DNA of 64,000 bases from Eublepharis macularius (GCF_028583425.1 NC_072792.1:158354676-158418675), one strand, 5' to 3'; shown: positions 44,701-54,026, counted from the first letter of the stretch. The notes: generated from the letters alone by a model not told the origin. Made by a program: numbers and translations.

Positions 44701-45211
44701 TGAGAAGCGCCTTCTCGGTGTGAGTTGGATCACTACCCCAGTTTTGGTTCCAGCGATGGTTTTTACAGTTGGAGTGAGTGAAGGTGATGCACCCCTCTGC
44801 CCAATTTATGTAGGGATTGTGATCACATAGCCACTTGCTGCCTAAAATTAACGGGTATTTGGCAGTGGCGCTGATGACAAAAGACCTTTTCTCCCAGTGT
44901 TGGCCCATGCCGGTGATTATTGGGATGGTCTCAGTGGTAACAGGGTTCATATTGGTGCCATCCATTTGTTCAAAAATCACTGGGTTTTGCAATTCACGAG
45001 TTGGTAGAACTAGTCCGTTGACTAGGGCCGGGGCGATAATGTCTCTCGAGCAACCCGAGTCGATGAGGGCTTGCACTCGGATGTGCATCTTCCTCTCCGG
45101 GTTAAGTAAAGTCACTGGCATGAATAAGATGGACCCAGGTGGCCGGTTCCGTGCAGGGACGGGCTTGGGGCGGATCTGTCGTTTGGGCCCTTTTACGACA
45201 GATCCATCTCG
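41747..45211 (-). CDS. pol: chromovirus Pol (PR-RT-RH-IN-chromodomain), 1154 aa after frameshift
   Basis: Made as a -1 frameshift extension of Gag; the frame itself is open from 45490. Order: protease with DSG (45053-45061, ALIDSGCSRDII); RT with LYPMSLHEREEL, FIRPANSPHAAPVLFVKKKD, MPFGLAGAPSVFM and catalytic YLDD (44102-44113); RNase H (VQVDASDTAIGGVLLQ, VWTDHKNLEAL); integrase HHCC finger (H-x4-H in HDAPTAGH, CPIC) and D,D-35-E core (SMDF, SDHGGQFV, TDGQSEKTNQILE); GPY/F module as FLGPFPV; C-terminal chromodomain (YEVQQILDSKIKR, FYLIRWKDFDSGYDEWV). All catalytic motifs are intact. Chromodomains direct integration towards histone-marked chromatin in chromoviruses. The PR-RT-RH-IN order is Ty3/gypsy. 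Confidence 0.95.
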   Translation of the reverse strand, partial: RDGSVVKGPKRQIRPKPVPARNRPPGSILFMPVTLLNPERKMHIRVQALIDSGCSRDIIAPALVNGLVLPTRELQNPVIFEQMDGTNMNPVTTETIPIITGMGQHWEKRSFVISATAKYPLILGSKWLCDHNPYINWAEGCITFTHSNCKNHRWNQNWGSDPTHTEKALLTQEEINQIPEPYWPFLNAFSEEEADTLPPHRRTDCAVEIVPGASLPKGRLYPMSLHEREELRKFIDTNLQRGFIRPANSPHAAPVLFVKKKDGGLRLCTDFRGLNAVSTNNAYPIPLIRDLLNVVAQGKIFTKLDLKDAYFHVRIKAGDEWKTAFNTPLGQYEYLVMPFGLAGAPSVFMSMINEVLHEFIYKGVVVYLDDVLIYSDSEEEHVQMVQKVLSTLMNNKLPIKLSKCEFHKTELTYLGYCISQEGLKMDPAKIQAIQEWQTPTTRKDVQSFLGFANFYRDFIANFAQITLPLTELLRTKNKGDQAKKPSSKIQWTSDCQTAFECLKEQFVTEPILCHPNENYPFIVQVDASDTAIGGVLLQKGEDGKLRPCAFLSRKFSEAERNWNVWEKEAFAVKAALTNWRHWLEGARYPFEVWTDHKNLEALRSPRRLNAKQLRWAEFFSKFNFTLNYLPGKTNFLADALSRMPQHKSKREETVDTVFSPTQLGGVVTTRNRARQPLPHNQEWKSKLKAEVEKEGGRAPKSKLAQSPQGDWLAGSKFYVPDSLRREVLQRCHDAPTAGHYGYLKTLHLIQRQFWWPGMRKDISQYVSSCPICLSAKTRKGKPPGLLQPLETPDRPWEIISMDFITDLPLSKGHNCILVVVDLFSKQAHFIPCTAIPTARKLADLFLKHIVKLHSFPSKVISDHGGQFVANFWRELLRMLNIEQGISSSHHPQTDGQSEKTNQILEQFLRCYINFQQDNWVDLLPLAEFSYNNSVHASTGEAPFKIVYGVHFNPFPLDTPPPHSSNSPDVSSWWGEAKQQWTLIKKHLEKAKLDYKKYADRHRVAEWNLQPGDHVYISTKNLKLAQTSRKLALKFLGPFPVRKVINKVTVAVNLPKNLRHVHDTFHVSLLKRAPTDDKWHIKAPPIPTLIDDQVHYEVQQILDSKIKRNQLFYLIRWKDFDSGYDEWVNSVHVHAPRLTKAFHTRYPYKPGGDLF

Positions 45212-45217
45212 TTTCCC
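45172..45217 (-). promoter_or_regulatory. gag-pol -1 ribosomal frameshift signal
   Basis: Slippery heptamer G GGA AAC (45217-45211) in the gag reading phase, 5-nt spacer, then a perfect 10-bp stem (45205-45196 with 45181-45172) and 14-nt loop holding the gag stop and GGGCCC. The loop could pair with downstream GCCC to make a pseudoknot. Pol continues in exactly the -1 frame. Confidence 0.85.
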
Positions 45218-47781
45218 GACTGGGGGCTTTCTGGATTGACTTCTGCGTTTGGGGAAGCGGGGTCGTATTCCATAACTTCTTCCGCTTCCAGTCCTCTCTC
45301 TGAGGCGGGCCTTTGGGACGCGCCGCGGCCTCTGTTCGCGCGTGGCGCGGGAATCGGGCGTTGGAGAGTAGGAAATGGAGCAAGGGTTGGACGCCGTAGT
45401 TGAAGCGGAGGTCTTTGCACAGGCCGGTAGGGGCATTGTGCTGCAAAGTGACCGGCTTGTCCGCATTGCAAACACAGCCCTTGTTGCCATCTAGCATCTC
45501 TCGCTCCACGGGTGGCATACCCAGCTCCCCGTCCTCCCTTCTGTAAAGTCAAGGGTCTTCTTTGTCCCGTTTGTTGTTGTTGTTCAACCAAACGGACTTC
45601 CAAAATGCGATTCTCAACTTCGCATGCAAGTTGGATCCAACCTAACAACGTAGGGGGATTGTCCTGCATAAGGGCTCTGTCCAGAAGTCTCGGGTTTAGC
45701 CCTTGCTTGAACAGAATGATTTTGGTGGACTCCTCACACCTAGGGCATTTGGCAGCCAATTGTCGGAATTTCGTGATATAGTCTCTCGCCGACATGCTGC
45801 CCTGTTTAATGGCTTGCAATTCTGTTCGGGCCCTGGTTTCCTCTAAGGGGTCTTCATATTGCGCTCGAATAGCATCCACCAACCCCTGGAGAGTATTGAG
45901 TTCCGGGGCCCCGATATTGTATAGTCCTACATACCAGTCCGCTGCTTTGCCTTGTAAGCGGGAGCCGAGATGTTCAATTTGACTGGCCTCGCTGCCGAAG
46001 AGGTGTCCCCACCGGTTGAAGAACTGCACGACTTGCACTAGGAAAAATCCCAGTTTGGAGGGATCCCCATCAAAAGTAGCTTCCAGTTTCACCCAGCCCA
46101 TCGGGAGGTCTTGCCTCGGAGCCGGTGCTGGGTAGAAGTCCGTCGGAAGCATCAATGGCACTTGAGGTACGGGGGGACCCGGTTGTGGTAGCGGCGCTGG
46201 TTGCGCTGGCGGCGGCATCACCGGCTGAGCCGGGGGTGGCGGCCTCGGTTGGGCTGGCGGTGGCGCCCTCGGCTGGGCCGGTGGCTGCAGCCGTGGTCTG
46301 GCAGGCGGCTGCAATCTTGGTCGGGCTGGTGGTGGCAATACCGGAGGTGCTGGCAGTAGCGGTTGAGGTGGAGGTGGCCGTTGCGGTTGAGTAATGACCG
46401 GCCGCTGAGGGGTGGGTTGGTGGGGTCGTAGTGGTGTAGGTCCCACCGGTTGGTTCGGAGGTGGTAACACGGGTTGATCAAGTGGCAAACGTATCGGTTG
46501 CTGCAACGGGGTTAATTGCGGTCGAAGCGGAAGGGGCCGCAGCGGCGAAGGTCTGATGGGTGGTGGGCCGCGCGGGCTTGCCCCTCCCGGCGTCGTGATC
46601 CTGGGAAGCAGAGGCTGATCTTGAGGTGCCGGTAGGCCGTCCCTCGGGGTTAGTTGAATGGGGACCGCTTCTCGCGGTTGTTGCGGCAATTCCTCCCCAG
46701 GAGGAGCCGGAGGCTCTTCCGTCTGAGTCGGCCGAACCGTCGTTGGAGAAGCAGGAGGGGGTATCACCGTCGTCTCGGTTGGACGGGTTGGCCCTTCTTC
46801 CCCCTCTCCAGGCAGCTCAGCTGGAGTCTCCTCGGAAGGTGTATCCCCGTCCGATTTAGGGGTTTCCGTTGGAGTCTCTCCGGGTGCCTCAGCTGGAGTA
46901 TCCCCGCTAGGCGGAATTTCGTCTAATCTAGGGGGTTCCTCGGGCGTTTCCCCCGGTTCTCCAACGTCCTCCACTGGATAGGACATAACGCTTTGGAGGG
47001 TGGCTATTTGTACAGCCATTTCGTCAGGTGAAAGCCTCTCTCCTGCCCCCATCGCTGAGATTAGGTGAATGGCATGAGCCAAACTTTCCTCCATATCAAT
47101 CAGTCTAGCTTCCAACTGTTGCATTCGGCTTGGACCCGGTTGCCCCGTAGCGGAACCTCCCTCGGTTGTACTCACCGGGGAACACGGCCCCCAAGGCGGA
47201 GGATCTCCTTGATCGACTCTCGATCTCGCTGCTAGAATTCCTTTGGCTAGACCCGTCACTGCCGAGATGCCGGAATCTACAGCATGGGTGCGACTTTGCA
47301 TCTGCACCCAACTTTGTTCAGGAACTTCCGTTGGCTCTTTCCATGGAGCAAGTTCCGAATAATCCCAACTCAGGGCGCCGCGGCGGGATGTATTCCCGTC
47401 CGTCTGTTCGGTCGTCCTGTTCCAAAACAGCCACGGTTGGCTGCTATCCAGCTCAGGGACAGTCCCTAGGCTTCGGCGCCCGTCCATCGAAACTCTAGGA
47501 TGTAGTCCTCCGGCCCGGCGCTCTCGCGTTTCTCGGGGTCTGGCTCCCCACTCCGACGGGGTGGGTAACGAGATCAAGGGGAGAGCGGCAGCCGTCGGCC
47601 TGGTCCCTTCACTGCCGAGGTCGATGAGAGGCGGTGTAGAAGTCGAAGCTCCGGCCCCGACCGACACCGGTTCTTGAGATTCTTGGGGTTGCGCTGTTCG
47701 ACTGTCGGGGGACGCATACGGATCAAACAAGGGATCCTTGTCCGGGACTCCCTTGGATTCCGCTGGGCCCGACTCAGGCAT
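45193..47781 (-). CDS. gag: chromovirus Gag (862 aa)
   Basis: Structural protein that forms the particle and binds genomic RNA. Start chosen at the first ATG (47781-47779), just after the PBS; an upstream in-frame TTG overlaps the PBS and is unlikely. Residues 1 to about 550 are a long Pro/Glu/Thr-rich extension, with PPPARPRLQ/PPAQPRAPP-type tandem repeats (about 46180-46520). About 551-760 is the capsid-like domain of the PEG10/RTL type (MGWVKLEATFDGDPSKLGFF, GKAADWY, ALMQDNPPTLLGW). About 770-783 is a CCHC knuckle, C-x2-C-x4-H-x4-C (CLQCGQAGHFAAQC). Fully open. A -1 frameshift signal lies 15 nt before its stop. Usual sushi-type Gags are shorter, so the N-terminal extension is unusual. Confidence 0.93.
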   Translation of the reverse strand: MPESGPAESKGVPDKDPLFDPYASPDSRTAQPQESQEPVSVGAGASTSTPPLIDLGSEGTRPTAAALPLISLPTPSEWGARPRETRERRAGGLHPRVSMDGRRSLGTVPELDSSQPWLFWNRTTEQTDGNTSRRGALSWDYSELAPWKEPTEVPEQSWVQMQSRTHAVDSGISAVTGLAKGILAARSRVDQGDPPPWGPCSPVSTTEGGSATGQPGPSRMQQLEARLIDMEESLAHAIHLISAMGAGERLSPDEMAVQIATLQSVMSYPVEDVGEPGETPEEPPRLDEIPPSGDTPAEAPGETPTETPKSDGDTPSEETPAELPGEGEEGPTRPTETTVIPPPASPTTVRPTQTEEPPAPPGEELPQQPREAVPIQLTPRDGLPAPQDQPLLPRITTPGGASPRGPPPIRPSPLRPLPLRPQLTPLQQPIRLPLDQPVLPPPNQPVGPTPLRPHQPTPQRPVITQPQRPPPPQPLLPAPPVLPPPARPRLQPPARPRLQPPAQPRAPPPAQPRPPPPAQPVMPPPAQPAPLPQPGPPVPQVPLMLPTDFYPAPAPRQDLPMGWVKLEATFDGDPSKLGFFLVQVVQFFNRWGHLFGSEASQIEHLGSRLQGKAADWYVGLYNIGAPELNTLQGLVDAIRAQYEDPLEETRARTELQAIKQGSMSARDYITKFRQLAAKCPRCEESTKIILFKQGLNPRLLDRALMQDNPPTLLGWIQLACEVENRILEVRLVEQQQQTGQRRPLTLQKGGRGAGYATRGARDARWQQGLCLQCGQAGHFAAQCPYRPVQRPPLQLRRPTLAPFPTLQRPIPAPRANRGRGASQRPASERGLEAEEVMEYDPASPNAEVNPESPQSGNEMDLS

Positions 47782-47782
47782 G

Positions 47783-47793
47783 ATTGGTAACAA
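47783..47793 (-). other. self-priming primer-binding site
   Basis: Two bases after the 5' LTR the minus strand reads TTGTTACCAAT. It is exactly complementary to ATTGGTAACAA inside each LTR (47955-47945; 41478-41468). It does not begin with TGG, as tRNA-primed sites do. gag ATG follows one base later. Confidence 0.8.
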
Positions 47794-47795
47794 AA

Positions 47796-48212
47796 TGTCA
47801 GCTTGTGGCTAGATAAGGCTCTTCCTACAGGTTCCCTTTCAAAAGCAAACAAGAGTCCATTGATTGAATAAGGAAACTTTACTGCAGAAAAGGTCCATTA
47901 TAGTCCACTGCCCTGAATAGGAGACTCAGGATGGTACACAGTCATTGTTACCAATGAAGGGCAAAGCATGAGGTACAGAGTAACAGTTCCCATCTGCATC
48001 AGCCTCCCCCCACAGTTCTCAAAACAACATCTTTCAGTCTTGGGAAGCTGCTCTCCGTCAAGGCCAATGCCTGGCGGAACGGTATTAGACAAAACAGTCT
48101 CCTCCGGTGGGAAAGCTGCCTGGGAACTGGTGCACCTGCGGGGAAAGCACTTAGACACTAGAAACATTAGAAAATGGAGTCAGTACAGTTTAACTATACA
48201 CTGGACCTGACA
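47796..48212 (-). repeat. 5' LTR of the chromovirus
   Basis: 417 bp. If transcription starts at the self-primer match (47955), U3 is 257 bp and R-U5 160 bp. No TATA box lies about 30 bp upstream of that point. The 89-residue frame on this strand is identical in both LTRs and is not a gene. Confidence 0.93.
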
Positions 48213-50396
48213 GATCAGAGGATCATTGTGATTGAACAAACAGGAGAGCTCCCCCTTATGACCAGTGCTATTTGCCTGTGAGAGTCATCTCCTGCCCCCC
48301 TCACTTTTTTGCCCAGGGAAACATGCTAAAGTAAGAAAAATAAGCTGCGGTGACCTTTGAAATGGTTGTTTATCCCGAATATGGTTTATCCTGAATATTT
48401 ACAGGAGTAATTGGGATAGAAATATCTGTATACTTGAGAAGCCTGGATATGACTGGGATTCATGAATATACCTGAAAAATACCAATGATGTATTCTTTGG
48501 GTATATTTTTGGACCAGATATACTGAATCACACACCCCTAGCGCGTTCCACAAGCTATGTGAATAAGTGCTTCCTTTCCTGGTGGCAAACACCCATAAAC
48601 AACATGAATCAACGGTACCCAGCTTCTTGGCTGCTTCCATGATTCCTGTTAGGACCTCATTCAAAGGCTTTTTTATTTTAAAGAGTGGAGTTATAGCTGC
48701 TTGATTCTTGGTAGTGCTTATTACCAGTGGAAGCTACAGCACGGATGCATATTAAAAAGATTCCACACGCAAAAGTAAATGTACTTCATCAACAATTAAA
48801 AATCGGGCAATTATTTATACAGTCAATCTTCATCAACACTAATTCAGTGCACTTTGCACCTGCTTATAATCTCACGGTAGATTCTAGGGAATGTGCTGGC
48901 ACTGAAAATGTTTCAAGTGATAAGCCCTTCATACGAATCCTGTCTAACAATAAACAGAGGTCTTTCCCTGCATTTCTTTGGCCTCCAGTTGCAGTTTCTT
49001 TTCCTACCCTTTCTCACCTCAGTCTGGCTTTAGACTTAATAGAACTACCAAGGATCAGCCTTTAAGTGTAGAGGTGAATGAAAGCATGCCCCTGAGCATG
49101 TGCAAAGAGCAGTTTGATATCCTGCAGTGTCGAGGTGCAGGTTTGAGAGCAGGGGTGGGGTGCCTGGGGTGACTCCTGGGTGCATTAAGTACCAGGCCTG
49201 AACATGTATCTCTAAGAGGCTCCTGTAGATTATCTTGTCTTTCTGTTGCAGTGGTAGCCACTTCCACTTAGGCCCATATTGCTTGCAGATGCAGTTCTCC
49301 TCTGCCATGAGCTTGTGAGCCCTGCTGTAACTCAGAGATTGACCAGGATCCCATGCAAATACCCTCTCTTCCTTCCTGTTGCCTGTGGTTCTCTTGTTAC
49401 TATTTTGTCTTTTTTTTTCACCCTCCAACCTTCTGTCCTCCTCCAAGCACAAAATCAAGCTATCTACCTCCTCCCACAACAATTTCTACCTGCCCCTCTC
49501 CCAGTGGAAACTTGATTCGATCCACTGTTGGAGGTTAACTTTTGACTGGTAGCTGCTCTGAGATCTGTAGCCCAAGCAGCTCCCCACTCATCTAATTGAA
49601 AGAAAGACAAACAAACATGGGAGAGAGCTGGGTGGAATAGCAGCACCCCTTCTAGATTACTGACCAGCTGAATCTTGCAACGTAGCCATAGTGCTTATGG
49701 TCTTGCTCCAGTAGTTGAATGCTTTTCATGACTGGCATAAAGGAGGTTGCAAGGACAGGGGGCAAAGCACGTACCAAAACTACTGCTTGCTCCGCTGCTC
49801 AAAAAGCAGACCCCCCCCCTTCAGCTTTTTCCTCTTCCGTTGGCCCTGGATCTGCCTGCCTTTCAGGCCCACATTCGGCATGAGGAAGTAGCTACCCAGC
49901 TTAAAGGCACAAAAAGGAGGCTAGGGAGTGGCCATTGGAGAGGGCTGATCTGTAACTCACTTCTAGAGGCTTTGCAACTCATAATTGGGTTGTGGCGCAA
50001 ACCTTATCCATGGTTGTCAGAGTGTCACAATTACATTTCTATAGCCATAGTTTGGCATGTCTGAATTGACCGTGGAATGGTGCATGACATTTTCTGTTAT
50101 ATTATGGAATGGAGTAATGGTTTTCCTTTAAAAAAATATTTTGTTCTGCCCCACATTGCTTGTTCATGCTTAGAAACAGCAAAACCACAATTATATTGCA
50201 TACACTTGTTAAAATGTAGTAATTGCTTAGATGCTGCTGAAGTTAAGTAAACTTTCAAGTTATTTTTGTTAGGATGGAATTGGAATTAATGGCCCAGGTA
50301 TGGAGTTCATTGATTAATGCAAAGTTCATCTGCTATAATTAGATTCATGTGTGTGGAACCTTACACAAATACAAATTATGCATTTCTTCTGCAAAG
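48213..50396. other. rest of PSPC1 intron 1, no gene
   Basis: At 48360-48545 a decayed interspersed repeat (tttatcctgaatatttacag, gggtatatttttggaccaga, ending cacacccctag, like the hAT-type end at 30474). Otherwise unremarkable. Confidence 0.5.
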
Positions 50397-50698
50397 GAAT
50401 CACGGACTTTGGCTGAAATTGCAAAGGCAGAACTTGATGGAACTATTTTGAAGAGCAGACCACTACGAATTCGATTTGCTACCCATGGCGCTGCTTTAAC
50501 AGTAAAGAATCTTTCACCTGTTGTTTCCAATGAGCTTCTGGAACAAGCTTTCTCTCAGTTTGGCCCTGTGGAGAGAGCTGTTGCTGTTGTAGACGACCGT
50601 GGCAGAGCGACTGGAAAAGGCTTTGTAGAATTTGCTGCTAAACCTCCAGCTCGGAAAGCCCTAGAAAGATGCAGTGATGGAGCATTTCTGCTAACAAC
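50397..50698 (+). CDS. PSPC1: PSPC1 exon 2: end of RRM1 and most of RRM2
   Basis: 302 bp, residues 128-228 with a split last codon. Acceptor tgcaaag|GAA, donor ACAAC|gtaagt. Encodes [15 protein letters not shown] (end of RRM1), [15 protein letters not shown], and RRM2 with LTVKNLSP (RNP2-like) and [15 protein letters not shown] (RNP1-like). Reading frame joins exon 1 in phase 0 and exon 3 in phase 2. Sequence is nearly the same as remembered mammalian PSPC1 apart from conservative changes ([10 protein letters not shown]). Confidence 0.97.
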
Positions 50699-52690
50699 GT
50701 AAGTTTACTTAGTTGAATTTAAGGTAGTTTATGTAAATAGAAAACTGTCTACAAGTTAAGGTTATACATCATTAGAGTCTAGCTACAAAGTCTGCTCTAC
50801 AACAATGCTGAATTAAAATGTTACTTTTCAGAAAAATTGGTCAAATGTCACCTTTAATTGAACTGGCTCATTACATAGCAGTGTTTTTGAGTTGCACATT
50901 TTTCCTAAAGTAAAATTAAAAAAATGTATATTTGAAGGCTCCTGTTCAGCAAAACTCCTGAGGAATTTGGAATGAAAGTACATCAATGAGATTAGTAAAT
51001 TCCACAGCCAACTTGTATAAGTTCTGGTTGCAGTGTCTTTGTCCTGTATATAATCACGCAAACCAGTTTGAAGAAAAATACAAAAGATACCTAGTTGCTG
51101 ACAGAAGAAAGCCTAACATATAGCTAAATGCAGGTGTCCACAAATTTTGGCCGGGCTTGGTAGGCAACTTTTATTTGTATTAGTTGACTGGAAAGTCCAG
51201 TCTCGTATTATAACCTCTAACAGTAATCAGACTTTACACCACTTGTGTTAATAAAAGGAAAACAACTCTTAAAAGAATTAAGCTAGCTAGCTATTTTCAG
51301 TGCTTTGTTACCTTCAGTCTTACCTAAATTAATGAACACATTTAGCTATTTTTAGCTGTGATTAATTTCATAACTTAGATGGGTTTACCATTTCAGATCA
51401 TTAATATGTTTTTGTCACAAATACATTGGGTTGAATCCAGCTACCTTTTTCACTGTCTCACCCAATTCCTTTCCATACTACATTAAAAAATTCATCTCTA
51501 TTCATGTCCACTTCTGTTTTAAATTTGTTGAGCAGCGTCACTATTCCTGTTGGTACTGTGGTGATAGAATAGGTCCTGAAATTTTATGCGCTGAAAACAT
51601 CATTTCTTTAAACAATAAATAAAGCACACTTGGAGTATAGATAAATGTGGAGGTTGCATGTTCACTTGTACCTAGGTATGTGTGCTAGGGTTTTATTTTT
51701 TCACTTTGGTAAATCTTTGTGGATTTTGTATTTGTTTCGAAAGGATTATTTTGTGTAGCTATCAAACTCTCTTCAGCTTAACTAGATACAGTTGTACCTT
51801 GGAACTTCTGGTTTCATGTATTTTTATCTAGTAGGGACTGCTGACTCCTATAACTGTTGAGGTTTTATGACAGTGCCCTCAAATTTCTAATTAGGCTAAA
51901 AATTGATACATTGCTAAATACTTGAAATTCTTGAATATGCATGCAAGAATTGTCACAACAGCTGTGTGCTATCTAAAATACATTTATTCTGTTTTATGAT
52001 AAGTATTTGAACTTCCATGGTATGATATGCAGTTAAGGACTTCTTTATTGTTGTGAAACAGGTTGAAATTTTGCATGTACTGTCTGTGTGCACTTAGACG
52101 AGGGGCCATGCTTCAGTGGTAGAGTACTTGCTTGGTATGCTAAGGGTCCCATATTCAATCTCTGTCATTTAAAAAGATTAGCAGTAGGTGAAGACCTCTG
52201 CCTGAGAACTTGGAGAGCCTCTACCAGGTTGAGAAGACAATACTGACCTTGATAGACCAAGAATCTGATTCAGTAACAGGCAGCTTCTTATGTTCTCAGT
52301 TTATCTGTTAAAGCTTTCTCCCCCCTCACTTTTTTCCTGCAAAGCAGAACTCAGTTTATCTAAAAACACAGTAAAACAGTAAGACAAAAAGATAATCTAC
52401 TGCCACATCAAACCTTCCAGCCAGATATGTCAAATTGGGAAATTTTTTTACTGTTCATACTTCTGGAGGATAGGCTTCTATCCCCTTCTCAAGCTTGAGT
52501 AGCCAGGGGTTGGGCTGAGGAAGTGGGAAAGCTCTGCCTGTGGTAGAATGTTCTCTACCAACAAACAACCACTTAATAGGCAAATTCTGTTTATGTTGTG
52601 TGATCTAGTATTGCCATCTGTGTTATGTTGCAACTTGATTTTAGTAGATCCTGGCTAATCTGTTAAAATATGTGTGATCTACTTTTTTAG
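50699..52690 (+). other. PSPC1: PSPC1 intron 2
   Basis: 1992 bp, gtaagt...tttttag. Holds one tRNA-derived SINE (52095-52305); otherwise AT-rich with nothing recognised. Confidence 0.85.
52095..52305 (+). repeat. tRNA-derived SINE of a second family
   Basis: gccatgcttcagtggtagag resembles a tRNA A box region (TGGCTCAGTGGTAGAG) and ccatattcaatctctg a decayed B box (GGTTCAATCCC). Body gaagacctctgcctgagaac, caatactgaccttgatagac and gcagcttcttatgttc. Plus orientation. Confidence 0.7.
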
Positions 52691-52786
52691 AACTCCTCGA
52701 CCTGTTATTGTAGAACCTATGGAACAATTTGATGATGAAGATGGGCTACCTGAGAAATTAATGCAAAAGACTCAACAGTATCATAA
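52691..52786 (+). CDS. PSPC1: PSPC1 exon 3: NOPS region
   Basis: 96 bp encoding [20 protein letters not shown] and [11 protein letters not shown] plus split codons. This is the NOPS segment that wraps the partner RRM2 in DBHS dimers. Acceptor ttttttag|A, donor CATAA|gtaagt; phase 2 on both sides. Confidence 0.97.
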
Positions 52787-53138
52787 GTAAGTTTATACAT
52801 TCTTGTCAGAGAAAAGTATTACAGGGAGATAAACTGCTGGTGGGAGGAAAATTCTGCACTCACCTCTGCACTTTTTTTTAAATTTGGAAATTTACCACAC
52901 CTCATCTCTTTCTTGATTATTGGAGCGGTTCTTTGTTTAAACATGTAGCTGTGGATCCAGGGCTCATTTGGCCTTGTTGGCTAGTGAAAATTAAATTCAT
53001 TATTTTAGTATTAGAAATACATGAGGAAGCCTTGAAGAAATAATTCCTCTTTGTACAGGAATTTGTCAGTGATTAGTATTCTGCTGTTAGATTTCTGTGA
53101 GTGAAGCATGTTTACGTGAACTGTACTTCCCTTTATAG

Positions 53139-53335
53139 GGAAAGAGAGCAGCCACCACGTTTTGCCCAGCCTGGGACTTTTGAGTTTGAGTATGCTTCTC
53201 GGTGGAAGGCACTTGATGAAATGGAAAAGCAACAGCGGGAGCAAGTTGATAGAAACATCAGAGAAGCAAAAGAGAAACTAGAGGCAGAAATGGAAGCAGC
53301 TCGGCATGAACATCAGTTAATGTTGATGAGACAAG
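53139..53335 (+). CDS. PSPC1: PSPC1 exon 4: NOPS end and start of coiled coil
   Basis: 197 bp encoding [40 protein letters not shown] and [20 protein letters not shown], then MLMRQ. The charged heptads start the DBHS coiled coil used for dimerisation and polymer formation. Acceptor tttatag|G, donor CAAG|gtattt; ends in phase 1. Confidence 0.97.
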
Positions 53336-54026
53336 GTATTTCTGCATATTTGGCAATTCCTAACTCAAAGGCTGGAGTACTAGAAATCTTCTAGTGAATT
53401 TCCTTCATTGTGGCAGAATATCTAATTGCCCTCATACATTTTAAGGTATATCATTCAGATTTTTATGTGCTTTGAGAAGTTGAGCAAGTTTGGCAGGGGA
53501 AAATATGGAAACCTGACAAATTCCAGATAACGTTCACTATTTAACCTTTTACTATCCATAACATTTTGTAAAGACATGGTCACCCTTTTCTTTTAGGGAA
53601 TTAAATGGGGAACTTTACATGAATTATAGCATTGATGTACTCATGTACTCTGAAACTAATTTACTTTGCTGAGAAAACTTGTTAGTTAGTTCTGTCTCAT
53701 GACAGCTCTCATCCACTAAGTTTTAGTGTAGCATGTATAAATGATATGCGGTCAGAAATCTATTTTCACTATCCTCCTCCTCAAAAGATGTATTGTGCTG
53801 TTTCAGGAGATCAGGGAGGCAGTCAGCACATGAAGTGCATTAGGAAATCTCTTGATGTATAACTTCTAAGCAATAGGAAAAAATCTTAAACTAGTGGACA
53901 ATATTTCAATACCATTTAAATATTTCAATACCATTTTTAGTGTGTATCCTTGTATCAAGCACCAGAGACATACAGCAATTTGTGTTACAAAGAAAGTTGA
54001 CTAGCTGCTGTTTTGACTGTTGGCAG
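53336..54026 (+). other. PSPC1: PSPC1 intron 4
   Basis: gtattt...ttggcag. No repeat or gene recognised. Confidence 0.8.

Larger units (their letters stand above)
41319..48212 (-). mobile_element. complete Ty3/gypsy chromovirus (sushi-like), 6894 bp
   Basis: Two 417-bp LTRs (41319-41735 and 47796-48212), identical by direct comparison, with TGTCAG..CTGACA ends. A perfect 5-bp duplication GATCA flanks it (41314-41318 and 48213-48217). Oriented on the minus strand: 5' LTR at right, PBS 47783-47793, gag 47781-45193, pol in the -1 frame to 41747, polypurine tract aaggggggcagaa (41748-41736), 3' LTR. The chromodomain at the end of pol and the Gag type place it in the vertebrate chromovirus (sushi) group, from which mammalian PEG10 and RTL genes were domesticated. 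It is antisense in intron 1 of PSPC1. Identical LTRs and open frames point to very recent insertion. Confidence 0.95.
27257..50396 (+). other. PSPC1: PSPC1 intron 1 (23.1 kb)
   Basis: Starts gtaagag and ends ttctgcaaag. It contains a (TG)n tract at 27772-27798, SINE and Penelope-tail fragments, an L2 LINE, nested hAT elements, an L1 3' end and a complete antisense chromovirus. Stretches with no recognised element: 28630-30470, 31360-32330, 32450-34190, 37964-38810, 48560-50396. No alternative exon of PSPC1 was recognised. Confidence 0.85.

Noticed and set aside
47779-47793. tRNA primer-binding site after the LTR
   Set aside because: The sequence does not begin TGG and has a perfect self-complement inside the LTR.
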